Of a stretch of 64,000 nucleotides of DNA, positions 10,889-21,202 are shown one piece after another. Source of the stretch: Terana coerulea (Eukaryota > Basidiomycota > Agaricomycetes > Polyporales > Phanerochaetaceae); contig JAKOGH010000296.1 of NCBI GenBank assembly GCA_024811115.1, forward strand, positions 124,001 to 188,000, written 5' to 3'. How positions within the stretch are numbered: position 1 is the stretch's first letter; each line of letters opens with the position of its first letter. The notes under the pieces were generated by a model, which saw nothing but the letters and a program-made list of their open reading frames with translations, made no database searches and was not told where the DNA came from. Position numbers and translations under genes: made by a program.

Positions 10889-13013
10889 ATGTCAACGCGT
10901 GTACGTGAGTATCGTAGTGCTTATCACAAGAACATGGAGTTTAATCCCAATCTCTTTTCCAGAGAAGGGCGGTACGGTCTTCAGACCGATCGCGAAGCCA
11001 AGGGCGCGACTCGGTAGCGAAACCCCTCGCCAGACCTCGCGTCCCTCAGAACCTCGCGCCTCAGCTCCTCCTCCTACTAGCACCCAGGATGGGCTCTCTA
11101 CGCTTAGCACGCTAATGCCTCCACCACCAACTGTCCCCGTTAGGTCATCATCTTCCGCTCCGCTTCCTCTGGAGCAAGGCTCCGGTGAGAGTCATTACGC
11201 CCCTCCCTCGCATACTCAAGACGACGAGGCTGCGCACGCTACTGCAATAGCTATAGCGCCTCCTTTTCGCACTGGCACTCGACCCCCTGCCATACAGGTG
11301 CAGCCAACAAGGACATCGGGAATCCCCGCCACCCACACAGGAGTGCGGGGACCTTCGGCAATAATCCCGCCTTCCAGGAGCATCCCCACTCCTTCACGTA
11401 CTACCATTGAACTAATTGCGGCACCTGTACACTCTGACGCAGGTTCCAGCTCGACTGTCGCAGCTATACCCTCTGTTCCACCATCCGCTCCCGACAGTAG
11501 CCAGCAGTTTCCAGAGATCAGTCCATCCACCATCAGCGACGCCCAGATCGACCCCGCTCTACTGGAAGCAGTTGTCACGGCATTGCAACACGTAGAAGAG
11601 ACCCAACAGGCGTCGAATTGTCCGCCAGTTCTAGAAGAACAAAGGCTCGCTCTCAACACCGAAAGCGTCGTAAAGGTGCCCCCGCCAAGGAGAAGGCCTT
11701 CTCGCGATGGTACTAGGAGGGGAGAAGGGAACAGTACCGAATCCTCCAAGGCGCCCCGTTCTCGCCGCCGGAGAACATCTGAGGCAGCAGATGGAGACTC
11801 ATCCAGTGTTGGAGTCAGACGCCGACGTCACGCGCGACGGAGCACTGGAACAGCGGAGGACGACGAAGGGGAACCATCCGAGCCTCGACGCAAGCGGTCC
11901 AAACGAACGCGCGCACCATCCGTACCACCCTTTGATCCAGATGCCGACCCAGGTGAGGAGCTTGATCCTACCGCGGTGACGATGGCCGACCTTTGCGATG
12001 ATTCGGGACGGGGAAGGGTCAGCAGTAAGGCAGCTCAGATTGTCAGTAATCATGCTGCGTGGCGTGCTACGAATCGAGAGAAGAGAGCCCGCCAACGGGC
12101 ACTCATGGAAGCGAAGAAGTATGGTCGAAACCTTGAGGACGAGGAGAATGCGACGACCTCTGTTGCACCGCTCGACAACCAGGCTGGTCCTGGTGAGCCC
12201 GCTACTTCTGCGAACTCGGTCACGTCACTTGGCGGTACAGCCGACGAAGCCCTTGTTGAGGATGCAGAGGGTCAGAAAGGTGACGACTACGACTATACGC
12301 AGGCCATGGCAACGAGCCGGTATAATGTTCAGGTTCGGATCGGCCCTAACGGCGAGACAATCATCGACGAGACCTCGCTGTTCGTTGACCGGCAGGAAGA
12401 AGACGAAACTGCGGATTACACTCACATTGAAGAGTCTGATACGAGCAAGTTTGTTAACTCCTCTACGTACAGCAAAAAACTACGTGGCTCGCGCTGGAGT
12501 GCAGAGGAGACCGAACTGTTCTTCGATGTACGTCGGGATATTTTGTGTCGCTCGTGTATGGACTAATCCGAACACTAGGCGCTCTCACAATTTGGTGAGA
12601 ATTACGAGCTCATTTCGTACGTGCTGCCCGGCCGCGACCGCAAAGCATGTAAGAACAAATTCAAGGCCGAAGACAAGCGGAATCCGAATAGGATTACCTA
12701 TTGCCTCAAGAATAAGGAGACCGTATGGTAAGTGTTTCCTTTGTTAAATCTGCGGGATGCCAGTTCACCCATCTTGCTCTGGTGCCTTGCAGACATGGCA
12801 ACTCTATCGCGTATGACAGGCAAGGACTTCTCCGGTCCCACACCTATCATCAAGGCTCCTACGCCACCGCAGCTCCCTGATAGCACGACAGCAGACGGCC
12901 AGACCAGTGAGAGCCTACCTTCAGTGAAGACGAGGAAAAAGGGTAGGACACTGGGTAAAGGAGCTGACGGGGAGGAAATTCTTGGGGACATTAAAGATAT
13001 TATGAGTAGTTAG
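10889..13013 (+). CDS. BDP1: transcription factor TFIIIB component B'' (BDP1)
   Basis: BDP1 joins TBP and BRF1 in TFIIIB to recruit RNA polymerase III to tRNA and 5S genes. Exon 1 is very short (MSTRV) and is joined by an intron at about 10905-10962 to KGGTVFRPIAKPRARLG, the typical BDP1 N-terminus. A long low-complexity acidic and basic region follows. The diagnostic extended SANT/Myb domain is GSRWSAEETELFFD, then ALSQFGENYELISYVLPGRD and RKACKNKFKAEDKRNPNRI, split by an intron at 12529-12578. The tail is ILGDIKDIMSS. The frame is intact through all exons. Length and domain order fit fungal BDP1. The same first exon could be read with an upstream Met, but the FRPIAKPR context supports 10889. 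Confidence 0.9.
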
Positions 13014-13567
13014 TGACCACTGTTGGCTTTAGTATAGAGATTGGATGCCACGCTGCACTGTTTTTTTTCCGGAATGGCTCAGTGGGAAGAGTGGTGAGTT
13101 TAGACTATGGGATTGTGCTTCTATGCACAAGTTCAATCCACGATGCTGGCATATATATTGCTGTATTGCATACTAGATCTTCTTTGCCCTCATCATAGCT
13201 GAGCTACGTTAAGTATTTTCCCGTACATAATACACATGCCGAATATACGCTGAACATTTTTGCGCGTTTATTGGTAATCCCGGCGCTTGTTCGACACAAT
13301 TAGACGCCCTTGATGAACGGCGCTTAGGGGTGCGCTGTCCAATGCAGATGTACTCAGATACATGTGGTGCTATTTGTGCATGCTGCATGCTCCCCTTCAA
13401 GCTAACACTGTAACACAAGAAATCTGCTGTGCAATAACATAGCAGTCCAAATTTGACAAGAATTGTCCCTGCTTTATGAACATCTAAGGCTATTGTTGTG
13501 AGGCTTCCTAATTTGGCATTTGATCACAAACCCAACTCCAACTTCAACCATCACTACCGTTCTGTCC
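13014..13567. other. intergenic, with pol III-box-like sequence
   Basis: The 3' flank of BDP1. At about 13074-13140 there is an A-box-like TGGCTCAGTGG and a B-box-like GTTCAATCC about 50 nt apart, preceded by a T8 run. Acceptor pairing is absent, so this is not a functional tRNA; it could be a decayed tRNA-derived SINE head. A perfect 6-bp stem (TTGTGC/GCACAA) lies between the boxes. From here to about 14.76 kb the DNA is clearly AT-richer than the rest of the window. Confidence 0.3.
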
Positions 13568-15437
13568 ATGAGCCTCGCTGCAGACAACGCTCTTCACATA
13601 GCTGCACAGAAATTCTTCAGAAAAGCGAAGCACACTCTTCATTTATACCACTGTGAATGGCATGAGTGTAGAGCAGTACTTAACTCGTGGGCAGCATTAG
13701 AAAGGGTGAGTACCATTAGTGATTTAAGCTCTGCATAATATTCTCCATGTGCTGTTGAACAGCTTAGCATACATGCTCTCATTGAGCATATATGCTAAGC
13801 TTGCTATTTGTGTGCTATATTGATATGAGCACAACAATTGCCAATATACAGAGATAAACTGCTCTTTGCACATTTTCACTCCTTGCACGTAGTCTGCATT
13901 GATGGTGGTAGATTTTAAATTCTCACCACCAAGCATTGCAAAGTGCCAATATTCTGGTGTGAGATGTGCATGGAGTAAGGATGAGCCAAGAGCAATTTAT
14001 CTCTATAACACAATGTAGTGTTGCCTTCAGCACTACACGACCAGCTGGCAATCAGGAGCTGGATTATAGAACTTAGCTGATGCACTTATCTGCTTCATGT
14101 TCTTGTGCACCTAACTGTGCCATAGTTTCTTGACTACTGCTCAGTAACTGTGTTATCCTTCTATCAAATGACTTGATGCTACATCCAATGCAGCAACCAG
14201 TTCCCAAATCCTTTAGGCTTCTTCTCTGGAATCGAACCCTTATTGTCCATAATATGCTAAGGCTATGGATTCCAGTCATATTTTGACTATAAGTACTCTA
14301 TGTTTAAAGGCCTATAGAGACTTCACGCTATTTAAAGACTGCATAAATAGTGCATATATGCACATTTCTTTTACACCTTATTATATTTTAGGACTATTAC
14401 TCATCTATATGTGGTTTTAGCATGCTTTGCAACATTGCAAATTTATGTACACTGGAGAAATACCCAACACAGTAAGCATCATTAGTTTGGTATTTTGTTC
14501 ACATTGTTTCTATTTAATTGGATTTTACTATAGCTGCCCATCTATACATGTGCCTATGGAAACAGTGCAATGTGCACTTTCCCAGTGCTGCTAGTGCATA
14601 TGACCACATTAGTCATATACACTTGCTGGCTGTAGGAGTTTACTGTCCAGTAAATGGTATGTGATGAATTTAATTATCTAGAGAAATTACATTAAAATTC
14701 GACATAGAATGTTATGAAACAGTCTCATGTCAAGAACTTCATGAGCATTTTCACCAGAAGCATGCATTGCACCCAACTTCACAGGACAACAGCCTTGGTT
14801 TCACAGGGGCCACTCCAGGACCAAGCAAGTCATCAAATTACCAGCAATACCCCTTACACTTGTATGGCCAGTTTTACCCAGAACCCAATACCCCCTTCCA
14901 TCTATACCCCAGCATTCACAATTATCATCTACTGCTCTTGCATTGCAGGTCAGCCCCATGCAAAGCTCCAAGAACTCATCAGAAGCCAGCAAGGCCCGGT
15001 TGGAATGAGGCTCTTGGAACGTTCTCACAGTCCAGAAACAGACATTGCGTTCAAGCCCTTACCCTCACGCCGGCGTCGTACAGAGCAAGCTCAGGATCAC
15101 CACCCACCCATGCTTCTCACAAAGCTACACCACCCTCCAGATCTAGACGAGACCATCCAGTTCCTCGGGCAAGAGGAACACTCTCCCGAAGTAACACAAG
15201 CAGCACCACGCGAGGTAGTACCGGACGAGTCCACCGTACGTGGGGCACACTTATCCCATCCGTTCCACGGAAGCAGCGTGGGTAACTTGGCGACTCCTGA
15301 GATGCACGCGCCTGCGCCGCAACCACATAATCCCCCCTCTGAAGCTGGCTGGGTACAACGCGTTCACGAGGCGGTTCCGGGAGGCGGAGAAGAGCGGATT
15401 CGTAGACGGGATGGGACAGCTTTATGACTTGGAGTAG
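13568..15437 (+). CDS. C2H2 zinc-finger protein in AT-rich block (model uncertain, possibly decayed)
   Basis: Three finger-like units appear in order on separate exons. Finger 1 is in exon 13568-13705 plus 13763 onward: YHCEWHECRAVLNSWAALER, then LSIHALIEH, giving C-x4-C-x15-H-x4-H. Finger 2 is exon 14534-14656: YMCLWKQCNVHFPSAASAYD, then HISHIH. Finger 3 starts on that exon and continues after a clean intron (14657-14722): YCPVN joined to SCQELHEHFHQKH. Such triple fingers occur in a large mushroom family. The second exon ends in an in-frame TAA at 13796-13798 with no GT donor before it, so either a non-canonical junction or decay is involved. The tail (14767-15437) is open in more than one frame; a frame ending AEKSGFVDGMGQLYDLE or one ending RIRRRDGTAL could be used. 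A possible extra exon lies at 13890-14015. Confidence 0.4.
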
Positions 15438-15830
15438 GTTCTTGATGATGGAGTTGTGTTGGCAATGGCATACTGGTTTGATAGCGCGGAATATGAGTTT
15501 ATATTGCTCTCGTCAGGTTAGCATTAAATATCACAGGCTGATGCCTAGCTACACGGTACTCCCAAACCCCAGGACGTGAAAGAATGGTGCCCTCCGCGTC
15601 TTAGGCCTATAACACTGTTGGTGCCTTGCTGCGAGCCAATAGTGAGGTTACAGAGGATCCCCGCTGGCGGCACAGGCGTAACAAACCGTCGATCGGGGAT
15701 CATGGTTGTGACTCTGGAGTTCCTGCTGTTGAAGACCGCAATTCAGGTAGATATTCAGCGAGCAGCAGGGGTACGCACTTGATGTCTGGCGCAGTCGAGA
15801 GGCGCGAATGGACGAATCAGTCTTGTCGCA
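15438..15830. other. intergenic between convergent genes
   Basis: A 0.39-kb spacer between the 3' ends of the zinc-finger gene and SURF1. I see no gene. Confidence 0.4.
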
Positions 15831-16891
15831 TTACCGCGGCAAGCGAGTTCTCGCACGCCGCTGCTTCAGCAGTAGGCGAGCAAACATGATGGTTGTAAAG
15901 GCAGACAGTGAATACCTTGAGAATCGGTGAGCGACGAAGGTGGACGAAGTCGCAACAATTCAAAGCGGAACATACCACGTCACAACGTACGAAGCGTGTG
16001 AGTTCCGCACGTCTACAGTTGGTGACCTCCCTACCGGGATCCCATGGGATACACGCGACGCAGCTTCTCCAGCGTGGCCCTCTGCACGATCATAAGTTGA
16101 AGGTTGACAAGGACGTTATAACGCGTACCAAAAATTTCCTCCACATACACCAGCTGCACACTGGCCTTGTCGCCGCCAGCAAACTCGACCATAGTATCAA
16201 TGTCAGCCCAGAACCATTTACCCTCTTGAGGGATATTGTCCGGAGTGAAGCGGTTGCGAACATGCCCGGTTCGAAGCATTCCAAGGATTTCGACCTCGGC
16301 ATCGTCCAAGAGATATTTGCCGCTGTTCACTTGGTCCTGTGATATAAATCCGCGATCAACCAGGACTGTCGTCCCGTCCGTGCGCATTAGAGGCTCGACG
16401 AGGTGGAAGCCATTCATGCCGTCATAAACGCGAGGACCCAAGAGGATGGCGTGGGCATGGTCCCATTTCCCTTTCATAAGGACCTTGCGATACGTGAAGT
16501 CCCCTAACGCAGCAATACTTGTACAGAGTGGTCAACCACGCAGACGTCCAAGAAGAGGGACAGAAGCTTACTTTATGCGCCTAGGTAGGATAAGAGGATC
16601 CCGCTGCAGCTTTTCCTGCAGCTCGTCAATTAAATTGATCTTCCACTTCAGCCGCTCAACTTGCCAAGTACCCAGAGCGAAGGTGAAGAAAGGCATAATT
16701 CCCAGGAGAACCATGGTGGGACTGAATAATGAGTCCTTCTTCGACTTGTACTGCGTGTGTCCCGGGTTAGCCGCGGTGGACTCGGCCCTCGCGCAGCCAA
16801 CGCCGCAGTTCAACGTAGGACGAGTCCATGTCCGCAGCCAGGTTCGTGTGCCAAGTTTTCGTCGGATGCCTAGAGTAAACAAAGAGGACAT
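15831..16891 (-). CDS. SHY1: SURF1 / Shy1 cytochrome c oxidase assembly factor
   Basis: Inner-membrane mitochondrial protein needed to assemble complex IV. The N-terminus is basic and presequence-like (MSSLFTLGIRRKLGTRTWLR). The first membrane segment and family motif are TMVLLGIMPFFTFALGTWQV followed by ERLKWK. The middle exon has WDHAHAILLGPRVYDGMNGF, then LVEPLMRTDGTTVLVDRGFI. After an intron (about 16090-16133) it continues EGHAGEAASRVSHGIPVGRS, then the SURF1 C-terminal signature VDVRNSHASYVVTW. The last exon gives the second membrane segment (YSLSAFTTIMFARLLLKQRR) and a stop at 15831-15833. Length (about 280 residues) and two-membrane-segment topology fit the family. The gene is intact. 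Confidence 0.93.
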
Positions 16892-17145
16892 TGCGGAATG
16901 TGGCGGTCCTGTGCAAGAGCCGCTTCGGAGCTCACACTGAGAGTCCCCTATTAGAGGCGCTTGCCGCAGGTTGCGCGCAGCTTACCTTACCCCTCCACCT
17001 CGAATACATACCCCAGGTCCCTAGTGGCCTTCAATCACCATGTTAGTGACTTCCAAACGACAGCTACACTGCGAATTGAACATCAGACAGGTTCAGCGGC
17101 GGGCGTACGCGACAGACAGGTGGCTTCGACATAGATGGCGAGGAG

Positions 17146-20100
17146 ATGCACTATCCGACTAGGCCGGTTGACAAGGACAAGGCGGAGGCGGAACTTGTTG
17201 TGAATATCAAGAAGGCAACCAACCCTGAAGAGTCTGCGCCCAAACAGAAGCATGTCCGGAGTACGTCTTGCTTAGCCCGTGGTCTCCAGCAGCATATTGA
17301 CCTACGTATCCTTAGAATGTATCGTATACACTTGGGATTATCACTCGTCAATATCATTCTGGACAGGCCTCCGGGTACAGCCTATCTTAGCAGACGAAGT
17401 GCAGACCTTCAAAGCCCTTATAACTGTACATAAGGTGCTGCAAGAAGGTCACCCTGTGGTACGTCACCTGATGCTGTGAATCGCATGTCCAGCTCATAAG
17501 CGTGCTGTATGTTTTCTAGACAATTAAGGAGGCTCACGGGCAGACCGGCTGGCTGGAGACATGTGCTCGTACTGTAGGGCACGATAGCGCGCGAGGTATG
17601 TCTATTAAATCACGTCACATTCTCGATCTCTAAGTTAAGGCGTCGTGGCGTAGGCTATGGCCCACTCATCAGGACGTATGTCCAGTTCATTCTTGCGAAG
17701 CTCAGATTTCATCGTCTGCGGCCTGAATTCAACGGTCTGTTTGAATACGAAGAATATGTCACGTTGAAGGGCATCGACGATCCGAATGAAGGGTTAGTTC
17801 GCCCCGCTTCAGCCTGTTACTGCACCCATGAATTTACGTTTCCAGCTATGAGACCATTTCAGACCTGATGAACCTTCAGGACCAGATCGACTCCTTCCAG
17901 AAGATGATATTTGCTCACTTCCGTCATTCCGCCAACAACGAATGCCGAATCTCTGCTCTTGTACCTTTGGTCAAAGAGAGCTGGGGCATCTATCGCTTCA
18001 TCACCAGCATGCTGCGGGCAATGCACCGAAGTCGGTTTACACTTCACTAGCTCTACGCCAATTGTCGCTCACTAATCGCCATTCAGGAACAAACGACGCA
18101 GAAGCTTTGGAACCACTTCGTACGCGCTTTACTGCTCAACACTACAGCCTGCGAAAGTTTTATTACGAATGTTCCAACCTAAAGTACCTCACCAGTCTGA
18201 TCAATGTCCCAAAGCTTGGCCAGGTATGTCCATAACCGAGTAATAGGCAACGATGCCGCTGACTAGGCTTCCAGGACCCACCGAATCTGCTGGATAATGG
18301 CCCCACCCCGGATCTGCCAGCACGACCCACAACAACTGCTCCGCCGGTCAAGACTCCGCCGCCAGCGACGCCGGCTCCGGATATTGCTGAACAAGCGCGC
18401 ATGTTGAAGGAGTACGAAGATCAGCAGAGATCCCTTCTCGCTGCTCGTGAAACGGAAGAACAGCAGCGCCGTGCGCAGGAGGATGCTCAGAGGCTGGAAT
18501 TCGAGCGGAGGCAGGCTGAGCAAGCTGAGCGTGAGAGGTTGGCGCAGGAGCAGTTGCTGCAGCAGCAATTGATGCAGTATAATAACATCGCTGCCCAACA
18601 AGCCTCTCAGCAGATGATGGAGCTCGAGCGGGAAATCCTCGCCATGCGAGGGCAGTACGAGCGGGATCAGCTCATGCTTGAGCAATACGACCGTGTGAGT
18701 GCGGACGCTATGCTAATACGTACTACACACTCACTCTTCATTGCAGAGGGTTAAAGCTCTTGAAGGCGAGCTTGGCAGTGTCACTGCGAATGTCAACTCG
18801 CAGATGATGTCCAAGGATGAACTCATCAAACAGCTCCAGGACCAGGTCACGCTTTGGCGCAACAAGTACGAGGCTCTTGCGAAGCTGTATAGTCAGCTTC
18901 GCACAGAGCACCTGGACATGTTGGCAAAGTTCAAGCAAATGCAGCTGAAGGCCAACTCTGCCCAAGAAGCCATTGACAGGATGGAGCGGATGGAGCGGGA
19001 CCTGAAGGCGAAGAACTTGGAGCTCGCCGACATGATAAGAGAACGCGATCGTGCCCGGTTTGACCTTGATCGTCAGAAGTCCAGTCACAAGGACGAACTC
19101 GACCGTGTAAGGCGCGAGCTCAACTTCGCCAACGAGAGGGCGGAGGATGCTTCTCGTTCGAAGAGCTCAGAGGTCTCCGGCGTGCTGTCCAAGTACAACC
19201 GCCAACTGACCGAACTCGAAGACTCGCTTAGGGTGAGTATCTCCTTTTTCTCGAGACGCTGCCCAATCTGATTCGCAGATAGTCCAAACAAATGCAGATC
19301 GACGACCTCCTTGCGAAGCTTGACAACACCCAGCTGGAGATTGACCGAGTACGTGATGAGAAGGATGCGGAAATTGCCGTTCTCCAGGAGGGAATGGACC
19401 AAACCCTTCAGCAGCTATCGGACTCGCACCAGGCACGTCGCTTTTGACATACTGCTACGGTGTGAAATGCTGATATATGCTCTCAGAACCAAGGCATTGT
19501 GGAGGAGACAACCAACGCCCAGATCGACACCCTCATCCTCGACAACCGCAAGAAGCTCAACGCAATAATCGGTCTGTGCTTCACAACGGATATCCTCTGA
19601 CACATGATTGACACTTGACGACTCCAGATTCAATATTACAGGCTTGTGTGCAGAAGGTTGACGAAGCCATCTATGAGCTCGAATCGCCTGCTCAGACAGG
19701 AAACCTCAACTCTACACCGGAGTACACTCTGTCGATGATTGAGAAGGCGGTAAACAATGCCACAAACTTCGCAACCGTCTTCAACCTCTACCTCGGTGGC
19801 GAAGTCGGCGGTGATCACGTCGACGTCATCAAAGGCGCAAACGAGTTTGCGCAGTCGCTCTCTGACGTTCTCATCAACTCCAAAGGCATCACTCGCCTTC
19901 TCAGCGACGAGAACTCAGAGAGGCTTGTCGCAGTTGCAAAGCAGGCTGGCGACATTGGTCTCCGAGGATTCCTCAACCTGCAATCGTACAAGCTCGACCT
20001 CCTGCCTCAGTCTTCCCAGCGCAAGGACGTCGCCATGCGGAACAATGCCGAGATTCGCTCTGCGCTCACCAGGCTGTCGGAGACTGTCGACAAGCTCGCG

Positions 20101-20865
20101 CCGAAGGGTGGCAAGGCGGGCGCGCTCGCGAAGACCAACGGCGATCTTGGCGACCTGGTCGAGCAGGAGATGTTGGGCGCCGCGCGGGCGATCGAGGAGG
20201 CGACCCAGCGCCTTCAGCAGCTCATGGCGCGCCCGCGCGACTCGTCGCGCTTCAGCGCGGTCGACATCCAGGTGCACGACTCGATCCTCGCCGCCGCGAT
20301 GGCGATCACGAGCGCGATCGCGCGCCTCATCCAGGCCGCGACGGCGTCGCAGCAGGAGATCGTCGCGCAGGGCCGGGGCGCGAGCACGATGCAGCAGTTC
20401 TACAAGAAGAACAACCGGTGGACGGAGGGCCTCATCTCCGCCGCGCGCGCAGTCGCGTTCGCGACGACGCTCCTCATCGAGAGCGCCGACGGCGTGCTCT
20501 CCGGCACGCACTCGCTCGAGCAGCTCATCGTCGCCTCGAACGAGGTCGCGGCGGCGACCGCGCAGCTCGTCGCGGCGTCGCGCGTCAAGGCGAACCTGAT
20601 GTCCAAGACGCAGGAGCGGCTCGAGCTCGCCGCGAAGGCCGTCACGGAGGCGTGCCGCGCGCTCGTCAAGCAGGTCAAGGCGATCTCGGCCAAGGAGGCG
20701 CTGGACGACGACGTCGACTACCAGAACATGGCCACGCTCGAGTTCAAGAAACGCGAGATGGAGCAGCAGGTTGAGATCCTCCGGCTGGAGAAAGACCTGG
20801 GGGCGGCGAGGCACCGCTTGGGGGCGATGCGGCGCGCGGGCTACCACACGGAGGAAACAGACTAG
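17146..20865 (+). CDS. SLA2: SLA2/End4 (HIP1R family) endocytic adaptor
   Basis: Links clathrin-coated endocytic sites and PtdIns(4,5)P2 membrane to actin at hyphal tips. It begins DKAEAELVVNIKKATNPEES, the ANTH-domain start, and runs through HVRKCIVYTWD, WTGLRVQPILADEVQTFKAL, HKVLQEGHP and FEYEEYVTLKGIDDPNEGY. A Pro-rich linker (about 18290-18370) leads to a very long Glu/Gln coiled coil (18400-19560). The C-terminal I/LWEQ (THATCH) actin-binding domain spans roughly 19900-20800, with SFSV-free but typical motifs such as QQFYKKNNRWTEGLISAARA and QLVAASRVKANLMS. It ends YHTEETD. The frame is intact. I start at Met17146; a continuous upstream frame (QTGGFDIDGEEMHY) suggests a short first exon before about 17090, possibly beginning at ATG 17040. 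The final exon is unusually GC-rich at third positions. Confidence 0.93.
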
Positions 20866-21202
20866 TTCTCAGTGTCGGCGGAGGCGGAAGGCTCTTACCG
20901 TATAATTCATTCTCGTCTGCTCGTGCTCGTCTCAGTAGTTATTACATGTATCATCGTATAGCATTGGAAATATGGAAACAAGGCACATTTTCACAAACAT
21001 CTGGGCTCCAATATGACCAATGATATCTACACAAGAGTGTGGGGGTGTGAGGGTAACGCCGAGCAAAACATACCGTGGAAGGAATTAGTAGCTGTGGGCA
21101 AGCACTATGGCACAGAAAGGCCAGAAGAGTAATATGGTATCGTGAGGAAAGCAAAATAGAGAAATAACAGCAAATGAATAAAAACGATGGATAAGAAAGC
21201 TT
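20866..21202. other. intergenic between convergent genes
   Basis: A 0.34-kb AT-richer spacer carrying the 3' ends of SLA2 (plus) and the Ser/Pro-rich gene (minus). No gene seen. Confidence 0.4.

Noticed and set aside
10155..11749. Several frames antisense or out of phase to BDP1, such as 11216-11749
   Set aside because: Low-complexity shadows of the Ser/Pro-rich BDP1 exon.
19757..20847. Very long frames of 280 and 310 codons overlapping the last SLA2 exon on both strands
   Set aside because: They are Arg/Ser- or Arg/Leu-monotonous shadows created by the high third-position GC of the I/LWEQ exon; the SLA2 frame is unambiguous.
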